Assembly: GCA_007115705.1 (NCBI GenBank)
Contig: QXEO01000546.1
Location: 13,226,465 to 13,290,464, forward strand
DNA: 64,000 nt
Direction: 5' to 3'
Source of the DNA: Dactylis glomerata
Lineage: Eukaryota > Streptophyta > Magnoliopsida > Poales > Poaceae
The notes under the pieces are model-generated. The model searched no databases and was not told the DNA's origin. It was given only the letters and a program-made list of their open reading frames with translations. Position 1 is the stretch's first letter. Every line of letters starts with the position of its first letter. Of the stretch, positions 32,641 through 43,841 are shown piece after piece. The position numbers and the translations under genes are program-made.

Positions 32641-34016
32641 TGTGGGGACCCCCGGGATCAAGGCTAGACAAATCCAGACCTTCATCTGACATAAGCCTAA
32701 CCGAGAGCTCGAGAGCCTTACAGTGAGGAAATCGGTAACACAACAGTGACTCTACGACTCAAAAGTAATATAGCAAGCTCTTAAAAGAGCAAGAAGCAAA
32801 TTACAAGCAGAGGTCACTGACCTGTCAATCATCAATCAACGAAAGCGAAGTTATGCTATTAGACATAGCAAGACCAAATGGCCTAAGAGGCCTGACGCAT
32901 AACGGCGACGTCCCAATCCATAGATTCTAGGCTGCCGCCTAGGAACCCCAAGCTACTCGTCGATGTCGTCCAGAACCTTCGATGGTAAACTTACACTGCT
33001 GCAAAAATATCAACGAGGCAAGGTTGAGTACAAAAGGTACTCAGCAAGACTTACTAACCTATTAGCTACATGTTGGCTAGAAAGGCCTTCTTTGGAGTTT
33101 CTTTGCATAAAGCAAGTTTTGTTTGTACAAACCAGGAAGAAGAGAGGCTCGTCTATTTAGACCATTTAAAAGGGGATAAGAGAGCAATATCTTTGATCAT
33201 CATTGAGACATCCACCGAACCATCATTCTTATCTCCACCGAGCAACAACTACTATTTAGATCCACCGAGCAATTGTAGCATCTTTTGAATCCACCAAATA
33301 TCTTGATCTTTCATATCCACCGAATCATCATCAGCTGAACCTATCCACCAGGATCACCCCCTCTTTTAACCCGAGAGGAAGCATCCTAAGCACACTTTAT
33401 TTGCCAACTTTTACGATTAGGTTAAAGTTCTCTATGATCATCATGTCCATTCCCAAGTCGTCCATAACCGTGGACACGGCTTTTCGAAAAGATTTAACCC
33501 TGCAGGGGTGCACAACTTTACCCACACGTGCCGACCGACTCTTAACACTAGAATCATTAGCCCTCGTCCGTGGAAGACCGGTAGAGGGTGGTCGACCACG
33601 ACCTTTACCTTACTTTCGCCTAGACCATGAGTCACGCCCTAAGGATTGTTCCGCCGTAATGGGTCAAGTCCCGAAGTCGGTCCTTAAGGTTGTGAACATG
33701 GACCAAGATTACGAAGGCCGTGCCTTTCTCAACCCTTGCCACATTCCTATATGATGCACCTCCTCCACCATCTCTTTTCAAAACCTTTTCAATGCTTATG
33801 CCAAATGGAAATCCCGATCTATGTGACTCATGGAACAGACTAGGCAAGTTAGTTAGTCAAGAGGGTGCCATTATAGGGCCTCGTGTGGTTGTACGCTCAG
33901 TCTTGGTTCAAGAGGCGAGAACTCGGGTCCTAGGTCGGCAAGAATGAGTCAAATAACCACATCCCCTGTGGCGGCTCATCCAAGCCTTTAGCATGTTTAA
34001 TCACACAACTCACTGA

Positions 34017-35620
34017 CACTACTAGGAAAAAGGTTTTTAACGACCCCATATATGGTCGCTAAAAGTTATATTTTGGTCGCTAAAAGTCATTAACGACCAA
34101 AATCCGGTGGTCGTTAGTTGTCGTTATAGGCTCCGTCGTTAAAAGTTTAACGACCACATACTTATTTTTGTCGTTATTTCTCTAACGACGGACCGGTGAG
34201 TGGTCGTTAATTTTGGTGCTATAACGACAACTATTCTAGTATCAACGACCACTTTTTTCATTGCTAAAATAATTTTCGTAGTCGCCGAGTTAGTTTTAAC
34301 GACCACTGACTATCCATTGAACCACTCGTAGAATCATTCACAACCACATTATGTGGCATCGAACATGTCAATATATTAAATACAAACACTAGTTACCGAT
34401 AAATGAATCTTTGCAATCACAGAATTGTAGCTTTTTATTCATCAATCATATAGATTAACATGATCTGGACATACAATTCTGGAATAAAAATACTTCAACC
34501 TATTGGAAAAGGAACACTCTCTAGCTATCCATTGTGTTTGTTCATCTATAACCGGAAATCAGAACATGCAGAAAAGATAATATTTATTAATCTGCAGTAG
34601 GACACCAAGTATAGATATTGAATCTGCAATTCCACATCATTATTCATCAGCGTCTACAATGCCTCCTGATGCTTCCATACTTATGGTGGACATCAATCCT
34701 ACAAAAACATGAATAATTCGTATAAGTCGGTAGAATATTAGAACAGCTTACCTGACCATGATAAATAAAGGGGTATCCGGGTAGCACGTCTTAAATAAAA
34801 TTCCTTCCCGATCTTCTTGTATTCTTCATCCTGGTTGTGATGCTTCGGAAGAAAACTAACACAGGTTAGCAGGAGATAACGAACAAAATGGAGTTCAGTT
34901 GCAATTCCTCCCCTAAAAATGATACATAGTCGAGAAGCAGCAGTGGACGACAAGCGCATGACGGCTATCACCTCCTGGAACTGCTGCAGGCTTGGCGGTA
35001 GCGGCAAACTGAATAATTTCCTGTATTCACCAATCAATAATCAATAGCATTAGAGAAAAGAGTGAGATGTGGAAGATCACCATGAACGGTGTGAAGGATT
35101 GGAACTGGACCTAAAATTGATGTTGTCATTGGAGGTGGGCGCAGGCGGAACTCCACGCCGCCATGTTCCTCGGCCGCGTAGCACCTCGCCTGGACGCGCG
35201 CCGCTGCCTTCCTGAGTCTCCGTGACCTCCGTGTGCAGCATCGGGGAGCCTGGGCGTTTGGCTTCCACGAGTTCTTCGAACGCCCGGTGCGCGGCGCCAT
35301 GATGTGTCTGGTCCCGGAGCAGCCGTCTGGGTGGGGATAACTAAATTATAGGAGTAGATTTAGCTGGGATTGAAGCTAATCGGGTGTTTAAAGAGAGGAG
35401 ATAACGGAGAAGTGATAAAGTTTGTTAAGGACTGCATGTACAAACAGGCGAGATCAAACAACAATAGCGACCGCATCTGTTGCTTGCTTAACGACGACCA
35501 CTTTTGTGGTTGCTAAAAGTATTCGGTGGGGATGATTTCTATGCCACGGGGAGTCCCTCAGATTTTCAACTACCAAAACTTTTTCTGCCCTTGTCGTTAA
35601 TACTCAATTTTTTAGTAGTG
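34017..35620. mobile_element. Non-autonomous CACTA, 1.6 kb, TSD TGA
   Basis: Left end CACTACTAGGAAAAAGG; complement of right end CACTACTAAAAAATTGAG. TGA is duplicated at 34014-34016 and 35621-35623. The subterminal sequence carries GTCGTTAAAAG, TTAACGACCA and GGTCGCTAAAAG repeats at both ends (34037-34330 and 35480-35605). The centre holds a short GC-rich coding-like segment on the minus strand. No transposase. Confidence 0.9.
35034..35300 (-). CDS. Hypothetical ORF in the 1.6-kb CACTA, possibly captured exon
   Basis: A minus-strand frame of 88 codons starts MAPRTGRSKNSWKPNA and is basic and Arg/Ala-rich, in a locally GC-rich island. Immediately downstream, further minus-strand frames to 34738 contain PLPPSLQQFQEV and GKEFYLRR, with GT/AG-like borders, suggesting more exons. 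I recognise no family. It may be a fragment picked up by the CACTA. Confidence 0.3.
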   Translation of the reverse strand: MAPRTGRSKNSWKPNAQAPRCCTRRSRRLRKAAARVQARCYAAEEHGGVEFRLRPPPMTTSILGPVPILHTVHGDLPHLTLFSNAIDY

Positions 35621-36464
35621 TGATCATACCACGTCAACCTGTCATACTAGGTTCATTCACAGCTTGGATTCATCAACCGGATGGATCAGAGTTTACCAAC
35701 TAAGCATGGCTAAGCATAGAAGATATAAAGGCTCAAGCAATGCACATAAGCGAGACCTAGTTATGCTAGGAGTAGTGGATCAGGGAATTTAGGCGACAAG
35801 AGCATGCATAAGATAGGATAACTCTAACTACCGATAAAAGATATTTGAATCGTTTGCGATATAGCAAGAAATTGAAACACTTTGAAAACATAGGATCAGA
35901 CGCTTGCCTTGCTCGTTGATAACCAAGAATATAAATAGATCTTCGGGATTCTTCTTCTTGAATAATACTCCATGGACAAGTATTGGTCCTCGATGTTGTC
36001 CACTCGATCTCGGACTCGTGTTCTATCGCGAAGAAGCAAACATCGGAAACAAAGAACAATCAACACATGCATTGATGCGCAAGCAAAGATGATGACATGA
36101 CATATTAAGAGTATTGAAATTAACCCCTATGAAAGGATCATCAATTTAAATGGGACTGGAATGCATAATACTTTGCAATTCCATAAACCCGCATATGAAA
36201 GAAAGGTTCATTATGTTCTTCTAATTAGGCAGGGTTCAAAGTTGCTTAACAATGCATGCTTTTATCACTAAAATGTAGAGCATGTTTTTCTGAACATTTT
36301 GATAGGTCATTTGTATTTTTTCCGATAAACAGAGAGTTAGTTATGAAATTTACAAGTTTTACTCAAATTCTGAAATTCCTGGAAATTATTAAATTCCTGA
36401 CATTACAATACTACTATTATGGTAGAGAGCTTTAAAGCATGTGGTCTAAAATAGTATTTTAACA

Positions 36465-36560
36465 GTCCACCTTCTAAATTTGTAGTTTTAATTTTGTCTA
36501 TATACTCATGTATCTACGTATCTAGACAAAATTAAGATAATTATTTTGAAACAGAGGGAG
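36465..36560. mobile_element. Old degenerate Stowaway MITE in copy A
   Basis: A 96-bp stretch has ends GTCCACCTTCTAAAT and ATTTTGAAACAGAGGGAG and an inner palindrome AATTTTGTCTATATAC / TATCTAGACAAAATT. It is shared with copy B at the same place, so it predates the A/B duplication. Confidence 0.65.
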
Positions 36561-36717
36561 TAGCAGTTTCTAGTGTATGCATGATTAGATAAGCATATTT
36601 ATGAAAACTTCAAGAGTATCGATTGCTCGTAAGTTGATCAACATGAGATGGCGTGGTTAATAAGGCCATGAACAAATGCAGTGACGTTTTCTCAACTTTT
36701 TAATTACGAAAATTGTA

Positions 36718-36875
36718 CTCTCTCCGTTTCAAAATATAAGATGTTTTAGGTTTGTGAAGCAAATGTATCTAGACATCTTTTAGTGTGTGTATTCGAATGA
36801 ACCTACACACTAAAACATGTATAAATACATTTGCTTCACTAAGCTAAAACATCTTATATTTTGAAACGGAGGGAG
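36718..36875. mobile_element. Stowaway (Tc1/mariner) MITE, 158 bp, TSD TA
   Basis: Terminal inverted repeats CTCTCTCCGTTTCAAAATAT and its complement ATATTTTGAAACGGAGGGAG enclose AAGATGTTTTAG-type sequence and a central inverted TAGTGTGTGTATTC / AACCTACACACTA. TA flanks both ends. Copy B has a single TA at the equivalent site (41721-41722), giving the empty site. Confidence 0.95.
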
Positions 36876-37462
36876 TACGTCACAAGAATTTTATGTGCTT
36901 TAGCAATTAAATGTGACAATGACCTGGTCGGATTTTTTCACTTTTCCTTTTATGTCACATTGATTTCCTTAACTACAAAGTAGATACACCTAAGACGTAA
37001 CAGTGCCAACTGATCAGGTAGACAAGATGGGCGCATACAATGTTATGATCCTATCAATATTCATGGAATTTACTCAGATTTTTTGAAATCATGTCAGTTT
37101 GACGGGATATGTGCGGTTAGTTGCATGGCACCAATATTGTGTCACATTGGATACACCCTAGAGATAAAAAACTTGAATTATACGCCTAGTGAACTTCAAT
37201 ATAGTTTTGAGAAGTAGCCTGGGTTTATAATTCAAGAATATAACCATAAAATAAGGTAAAATGGACCCAAGGTTCTGACTAAAAAGTAAAATATTACAAT
37301 TTTATAAATGAGTAAAATCTTGTCATTATAATACAACCGTAAGTGTAGAATATTTCCACTCACATAGTAAATTAATTTCTAACAAAAATAGTGCCAATTT
37401 TTTTAAAATGGACTTTTGCATGTGCAGACAAACCCAACATCGCAGGAAATGGACATGGTGCC

Positions 37463-37855
37463 CGAGAGCGTCTTTCAGAGGACGAGCGCCATGGAGCTCA
37501 TTTTTTTGAACATTTAAAAATTCAAATTTTTAACTTTGAATTTTTTTAAAAAAATACCAGAGTGTACTCTGTGATTTATTATATATGTGTGTAAATTTTT
37601 ATTACATATCCTTGGTAAAAATAACAAAATTCCAGATCTGGAAACAACATTCCAGATCTAGGAACATGTTCTAAATTTTGTTCAATTTTTCTTTTTTACT
37701 AAGGATGTAATACAAGGTATTTCATATTAAAATTTTGCACGCTCGTAGTGTATGCAGTTGACTACATCCACATATATTTTTTAAACTTTAAAATGTCAAT
37801 TTTGATTTTTTTAAAAAAGGGTTGCAGGAAGCCCGGGTTCTAAACTGATTTTCCG
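37463..37855. mobile_element. MULE-like MITE, 393 bp, 9-bp TSD
   Basis: CATGGTGCC is present at 37454-37462 and 37856-37864, and only once in copy B at 42291-42299. The interior is AT-rich and related to the element at 496-908 (GCCATGGAGCTCATTTTTT near the left end). Terminal inversion is weak, so the Mutator assignment rests mostly on the 9-bp duplication. Confidence 0.8.
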
Positions 37856-37901
37856 CATGGTGCCATACTGCCATGCATATCTTCTTCTAAGAGATCTCTT
37901 C

Positions 37902-38654
37902 TAGAGGGCACACGATTTTCTTGGCCTCCTCGATACTAGTTGGACACTTATTCCCCTCGGGTAGACGCTCCTGCCAGAATGCCATGTTTTCATCGAAGCT
38001 TTTGTCGGTCTATTTGTGCCTTGCCTTCATCTGCAGAGCCCTGTGCGTGACGTCCAAACGGGTATCCCCGGGCCTACATCCTGCATACAATGGAGTAATC
38101 GCGTCCTTCTCCAGGCTCACCAGCTTGGCTTTCTCTCTAGCCGCATCCCTAGCATTGCTCGTCTGCTTGAGAAGAAGTGCTTGAACGTAAGGGTTCTGCA
38201 CCCAGCTACCTGACGGTGTTCCATCTTCTTCGGCATCTTGATCCTCTTCACCGCCACCATGTCCAACATCTTGATCTTCTTCACCATGTCTGGCATCTTG
38301 ATTGTCTTGACCTTGTCCGGCATCTTCATCTTCTTCACTATGTTCGGCATCTTCTCCGGCATCGTCATGTCCGGGAGAATCTTCGTGATCACCACCATGC
38401 CCTTCCTTGTTATTTCCCGTCGCTACCCCATGCATGTTATCGGCATCTTCATCACTTATCCACCGAGTGTAGCCATCCATGAAACTGCGAGATAGCAGGT
38501 GGCTCTGCAATACTCCGGAATAAGGGTCGAGCTAGCACTTCAGTTTGCATCTCTTACACGGACATTTTATCTCCGTCTGGTTATTTTGAATCATATCATG
38601 GGTTGCGGCTTTCATATATCTTGCCACGATGCCTTCGCTCATCGAGCGGACCAT
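37902..38654 (-). pseudogene. N-terminal fragment of CACTA TNP2 transposase
   Basis: From the ATG at 38654-38652 the minus strand reads a transposase-associated domain (KCPCKRCKLKC, then SHLLSRSFMDGYTRW) and an acidic His/Asp/Glu-rich linker. VQALLLKQTSNARDAAREKA and ITPLYAGCRPGDTRL follow, then FWQERLPEGNKCPTS. This order matches TNP2 proteins of CACTA elements. Two in-frame TAG codons (38532-38534, and about 38007-38009 where relatives have Trp) and the missing C-terminal three quarters make it a dead fragment. It belongs to a different subfamily from the TNP2 at 6305. Confidence 0.85.
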
Positions 38655-39214
38655 GGTCGCCTGGTATATAAAGAGCAAGAGAATATTTTAGAACCGGCCA
38701 CACATATGGTCGTCCGAAAATTTCGACATGACCTTGCCTAAATTTGGACCTATGCGTGGTGCCAAAATATGCCGAAATGGAAGTGAATCAATATTTCAGC
38801 AAAACAACATTGGCACCATCGGCAAATCAACATTTCATAAACATATCCAAGCTAATGCATACATATATATATACAAACAAACGATGCCACACGCGCGTAC
38901 AAGCATACCCGTAGGGCATACAAACACCGTTGCCACACAATCTTAAGCATGGATGTCCTCATATTACTCACCTATTATAGAAGTTACCGCGATACGAGAG
39001 CCCGAGAGATTGTGTATGGACGAGAATGTAATAAAGTGATATCTAAAGATCGGGAGACATTGCACTCACATATCTACCAACCAAAATAGCTCTAATAAGC
39101 TAAAATAGGTGAAAGAATGATGGAAATAGGTTGGGGAGGAGGAGGGGGACGACCAGAATGAGAGGGGGGGAGAGGGGGCAATGATTGGTGTTAGGTTGCT
39201 CAATGCCTTAAAAA

Positions 39215-39601
39215 TCTAAATCCCAGGTTACCCGTAGCGCATGTGATATACATGCGCTGCGGGTAGTTCAACTACCCGTAGCGCACCTATACACATGCGC
39301 TACGGGTAACATGGCACTGCCTCTGCCCACACTTACCCGTAGCGCATGTGTATAGGTGCGCTACGGGTAGTTGAACTACCCGCAGCGCATGTATATCACA
39401 TGCGCTACGGGTAAGTGTGGGCAGAGCTCCCCATCCGGGCCTACATATACCCGTAGCGCATTTTATATATGCTGCGCTGCGGGTATGTGACATACCCGCG
39501 GCATATGTACACACATGCGCTACGGGTAAATACCCGCAGCGCACCACATATACGGTGCGCTACGGGTAGCTGTATTACCTATAGACGTTTTCCTAGTAGT
39601 G
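39215..39601. repeat. Hairpin cluster of CACTA subterminal repeats (ACCCGTAGCGCATGTG type)
   Basis: At least six inverted pairs of TACCCGTAGCGCAYGTG and CRCATGCGCTACGGGTA lie in 370 bp, some with stems of over 40 bases (for example around 39225-39270 and 39333-39413). The motif differs entirely from the other CACTA ends in this window. Confidence 0.85.
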
Positions 39602-39757
39602 AGATGTAAAAGATCGCGGGGCCCTATCGATCATGATCATGAACTACAAGGGGACAGGAGCTAAACCGGTCCCAGCAATTCAAGCAAGGGGATACATGCC
39701 ACCAAAACCGTGCCCCTACCACAACGGTAATGGCCCACCCCGATACTACCACGAAGT

Positions 39758-40996
39758 ACTAAGAATAGAGCTAATCCATCCAATAAACTATCCTCATCAA
39801 AACCATAATGCCCCAGCATTTGTAAGATAGCATCGTGTTCTATCATGTCAAAGGCCTTAGCAAAGCCGAGTTTTAGAATAATAATCTCCCTTTTGGATTG
39901 GTGGCACTGGTGAAGAAACTCAAAACTCGAAGCGAGGCAGTCCTGGATAGTCCTATTTTTTATGAAACCATATTGGTTTAGATGAACGATTTTGAGGATC
40001 ACCTTTTGAAGACGATCAACAAGGAGTTTAGTGAGTAACTTAAGACAAGAGTTGAGCAACGAGTTGGGCCTGTAGTCTCCAAGATTTTCAGGGGTGGGAA
40101 CCTTCGGGATCGGCATGATATGTGAATTATTAATGCATTGGAGGTTGACAGAGTTGTTGAAAAAAGCATGACAGAGAGCATGAAAATCTGTCTTAATAAT
40201 ATGCCAACATCTTTTGAGAAAAAGGCCGTTGTAGCCATCCGGCCCCGATGAACGATCAATAGGTAGCAAATTGATGATATTATCAATCTCCTCGGCTGAG
40301 AAAGGGAGGGAAAGAGATTCCAGCCCCTCCATCTTGTTAATGATATTATCTAGAGAAAAAAAACATGGTGGGTTTGTCCGAAGAGCCTAGGCGCTTGGAG
40401 AAGGTGTTCCAAATTATCGCAGCCTTGGAATCATGATCATTGTAAGTGATACCGTCATTTGAGGTAAGTGCGGGGATTTTATTCCTTCTGTAGGATTTAG
40501 TAGCTGACGCGTGGAAGAATTTAGTGTTTTCTCCACCAAGTTTAACCCACCTTATGGTGCATCTATTTTTCCAATAGTCACGTTTGTAATGCAACAGGTT
40601 GGCAATGTGCCTTTTAACAATATTCTGAAAGTTGAATTCGGGAATCGAAAGGGGCCTTTGTTCTTCCAGGTCATCAAGGAGATTGAGAATCATATTGCAT
40701 TTGTCCATCCACATTGAAAATCAAGAGATATTTCTACTCCAATTCTTTAAGGCTTTTCTAGTGTTTTTGATCTTTGAAGAAATGATACCCGCGTAATATC
40801 TGGCCCTACAAGGGATTGCCCAAGCATTTTCCACCACGCTTAGGAAGCCATGAAAATCCAGCCAAAAGTTTTTGAAATGGAAGATTTTGGCCTTAGGAAT
40901 TTCAGTCCCTATTGAAATCAAGAGAGGGACATGGTCTGAAGTGTTCCGTGACAGAGGTTTAACTTCCGTGTTTGGAAAAGTCGAGGTCCAAAGTGA
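39758..40996 (-). pseudogene. LINE (non-LTR) reverse transcriptase fragment
   Basis: On the minus strand, in several frames, from 40996 down: an endonuclease-RT linker (FHFKNFWLDFHGF; RDYWKNRCTIRWVKLGGENTK), then RT motifs. These are SSGPDGYNGLFLKRCW, YRPNSLLNSCLKLLTKLL, NQYGFIKNRTIQDCLAS and LKLGFAKAFD. In active LINE enzymes the last motif has Asp where this copy has Gly (codon at 39865-39867), so the catalytic residue is lost. The fragment stops in the palm region at about 39758 and lacks the FADD motif, poly-A tail and endonuclease start. Confidence 0.88.
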
Positions 40997-41412
40997 AAGG
41001 ACACAGATGTCGCCTAGAGGGGGGGTGAATAGACGATATCAAATTTTACGAATGGCTTGAACAAAATCAGAATTAAACTAGCGTTTATTTTGTCAAGCAC
41101 ACAAAACTTAAATAAACTAGGCTCACCTATGTGCACCAATAACTTATGCTAAGCAATACAAGTAACAAGGTGATAGCAAGATATATGACTTCAAGCACGA
41201 AGGCTATCACAATGTAAAATGCATAAGTAAAGAGCTCGGGTATAGGAATAACCGAGGCACGCGGAGACGATGATGTATTCCCGAGTTCCTCCCTTGAAAG
41301 GGAGTACGTCTCGTTGGAGGGGTGTGGTATCGCCACAAAGGCCTAACCAACGCCACAAAGGCCTCACCCTATTCTACGGTGTGAGCTTGCGCCACAAAGG
41401 CCTAGCTCACTC
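40997..41412 (-). mobile_element. Copia LTR 3' fragment, reverse orientation
   Basis: Starts TGAAAGGACACAGATGTCGCC, the complement of an LTR 3' end. Its complement aligns with the last ~420 bp of the LTR at 49394-51738: TACCCGAGCTC, GTGATAGCCTTCGTGCTTGAAG, TTGGTGCACATAGGTGA and the final CCTATTCACCC. It is truncated where copy B begins. GCCACAAAGGCCT is repeated four times at 41333-41406. Confidence 0.8.
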
Positions 41413-42460
41413 TTCCACTACTATTATGGTAGAGATCTTTCAAGCATGTGGTCTAAAATAGTATTTTAATACTCCATCTTCTAAATTAGTAGTTTTAATT
41501 TTGTCTATATACTCTTGTATCTATGTATCTAGACAAAATTAAGATAATTATTTCGAAACAGAGGGAGTTGCAGTTTCTAGGGTATGCATGATTCGATAAG
41601 CATATTTATGAAAACTTCAGGAGTATCGATTACTTGTATGTTGATCAACACGAGATGGCGTGGTTAAGGCCATGAACAAATGCAGTGAAGCTTTTCTCAA
41701 CATTTTCATTATGAAAATTGTACGTCACGACTCACACGAATTTTATGTGCTTTAGCATTTAAATGTGACAATGACATGGTCGAATTTTTTCACTTTTCCT
41801 TTTATGTCACATTGATTTTGTTAACTACAAACTAGATACACGTAAGATGTAACAATGTCAACTGATCGGGCAGACAAGATGGGCGCATACAATATTATGA
41901 TCCTATCAAAATTCATGAAATTTACTTAGGTTTTGTGAAATCGTGTCGGTTTGATGGGATATGTGTGGTTAGTTGCACCGCACCAATATTGTGTCACATT
42001 GGATACACCCTAGAGATAAAAACTTGAATTATACGCCTAGTGAACTTCAATATAGTTTTGAGAAGTAGCCTGGGTTTTTAATTCAAGAACATAACCATAA
42101 AATAAGGTAAAATGGACCCAAGGTTCTGACTAAAAAGTAAAACATTACAATTTTTATAAATGAGGAAAATCTTGTCATTATAATACAACCGTAAGTTTAG
42201 GAATTTACACTCACATAGTAAATTAATTTCTAACAAAATAGTGCCAATTTTTTAAAATGGACTTTTGCATGTGCAGACAATCTCAGCCAACATGGTGCCA
42301 TACTGTCATGCATATTTGCTTCTAAGAGATCGCCGGGCCTGGTCGATCATGAACAACAAGGAGACAAGAGCTAAATTCAAGCAAGGGATAGAGGCCACCA
42401 AAACCGTGCCCCTACCACAACGGTAATGGCCCGCCGCGATTCCACCAAGTACCAACGCGA
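41413..42460 (+). repeat. Repeat copy B (uninterrupted)
   Basis: Closely similar to copy A from ACTATTATGGTAGAG to CCAAAACCGTGCCCCTACC. It lacks the Stowaway, MULE-like MITE and CACTA fragment found in A. It keeps the older 96-bp Stowaway (41472-41567). No conserved reading frame between A and B is visible. Confidence 0.85.
41472..41567. mobile_element. Old degenerate Stowaway MITE in copy B
   Basis: 96 bp, CTCCATCTTCTAAATTAG to ATTTCGAAACAGAGGGAG. Left flank TA is intact; the right flank reads TT here and TA in copy A. Confidence 0.7.
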
Positions 42461-43113
42461 ACTCAAACCACACGATTAAAATACGGCAAACTGCCAAAGT
42501 CGATGACCAGCTAGGACGAGCAAAGATTCTCGGCGGCGTGAAACACTGTCGCAAACAATTGGTGGACGCCGATTTGACGCGAGAGAAGGCATGGCCGCGT
42601 GACAACGGCGCGCCTGGGCCGTCGATCGGTCGAGATCGGACGGTGGGGGTGCCGCTCCGTGCGCGCGAGTGCTGGCTGACCATGGTTTTGGTGGCAGAAA
42701 CAAAGGTGCCGCCGGTGGGTGCTTTTGACTTGGTTGCCAATGCCAGGCAGCGAGTGACCAACTAGACTAGACTATCAGAGAGACCTATACGCAGTAGCAT
42801 CGGGACGCCAACAACCGCCATTATTTGAGGCATGTGATGCGGTGGGGCCAACGACGAATGCATCTCTATCTGGTTCTGATACAACGATCGCTCTACCATT
42901 GGCGGCGCTCCCTTCTCGCCTCGGATGAGATTCAGAGATCGCACGCCGGACCCTGAAGGCGTTTCAACGTTCAGGCCTTGCGGAATCCTGCTAGGCTTCC
43001 TTTGTTCTCGACAGGCGGGCCTCCACTTTCGTTCGTTATGGGTTTTCAAGGGTGGTGTCCTTTCAGCACTCGGGCCTTAGTGTTGCTTCGTCTTCGTCAG
43101 GCCAGTCCAGACG
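42461..43113. other. Unassigned GC-rich sequence
   Basis: Possible continuation of copy B's repeat, absent from copy A because the LINE fragment starts there. Frames such as 42538-42765 (+) have no recognisable motif. Confidence 0.3.
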
Positions 43114-43124
43114 TTCCTAGTTGG

Positions 43125-43830
43125 AGATTCCTATTTGACGCCTTTTGCGTCGGGAACCAGCCGACGCACACCCTCTTCTCTTTGCTGTAACCCGAACGGG
43201 CCGGCCCATTTAGAGTTCGTTTTTTGATTTTTTTTCTTTTCCTGTTTCTGCTTCTTTTGCTTTTTTTTATTTCAAACAAAACACAGATTTTAAACAGTTT
43301 TCAATTTTGAACAGATTTGAAATGGAACAGATTTTAAATAGAACAAATTTTCAAATACGAAAATTGTTTCCATTTGAAATATGTTTCATTCGAAATCTGT
43401 TTCATTCGAAATCTGTTCCATTCGAAATCTGTTTCATTCGAAATATGTTCCATTCAAATAAGAATTTTTTTAAATCTGAACTATTTTTGCATTAAAATAT
43501 TTTATATCTGAAATTTGAACAATTTTAATTGGAACAATTTTAAATTTAAACAGTTTTAAATTTGAACAGTTTTAAATATCAACAATTTTAATTTGAATAA
43601 TTTTTAAATTTAAACAGTTTTAAATTCTGAAAAGTTTTTACTTTAAACTGATCTGGATGTTTTTAAAATTTTATTTTAATTCTCACCAAACTTTTGGAAA
43701 TTAACTTAAAAAATGAATATAAAACGAACGATGCAAATGATGGAACGCCAAAGAAATGGGCCGGCCCATGTTGATCGCCCTTCAGGCGTTGCGTCGTAAC
43801 AGACGCAAAACGCGCTGAATAGGGATTCCC
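43125..43830. mobile_element. MULE-like foldback element 1
   Basis: Left end AGATTCCTATTTGACGCC followed by TTTTGCGTCGG; the complement of the right end is GGGAATCCCTATTCAGCGCG followed by TTTTGCGTCTG. TTCCTAGTTGG flanks both sides (43114-43124, 43831-43841). GGGCCGGCCCA is mirrored near both ends. The centre is AT-rich DNA with many GAACARTTTTAAAT-like units. No transposase. Confidence 0.75.
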
Positions 43831-43841
43831 TTCCTAGTTGG

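Larger units (their letters stand above)
32641..36402. mobile_element. Probable solo LTR, TSD TTACA, interrupted by a CACTA
   Basis: The sequence starts TGTGGGGACCCCCGGGATC and ends TTCCTGACA (TGT...ACA termini). The 5-mer TTACA lies immediately outside both ends (32636-32640 and 36403-36407). Discounting the 1,604-bp CACTA and its 3-bp duplication, the LTR is about 2,155 bp. No primer-binding site, polypurine tract, gag or pol accompanies it, so a solo LTR left by LTR-LTR recombination is the simplest reading. The family is not identified. Confidence 0.65.
36408..37462 (+). repeat. Repeat copy A (with later insertions)
   Basis: Begins ACTACTATTATGGTAGAG and aligns along its length with copy B. 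It is interrupted by a Stowaway (36718-36875), a MULE-like MITE (37463-37855) and a CACTA fragment (37902-39601). After these it resumes at about 39610-39757 (CAAGGGGACAGGAGCTAAA...CCAAAACCGTGCCCCTACC). Non-coding. Confidence 0.8.
37902..39601 (-). mobile_element. Truncated CACTA (5' end plus start of TNP2)
   Basis: The 5' terminus is at 39601: read on the minus strand it starts CACTACTAGGAAAACG. Palindromic subterminal repeats follow, then a TNP2 gene start. The element stops abruptly inside TNP2, just after KKIVCPL, at about 37902. Copy B lacks the whole insertion (empty near 42331). The 3' half is deleted, so it cannot move by itself. Confidence 0.8.

Noticed and set aside
39287..39547. 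An 86-codon minus-strand frame in the CACTA 5' end
   Set aside because: It consists only of translated palindromic subterminal repeats.
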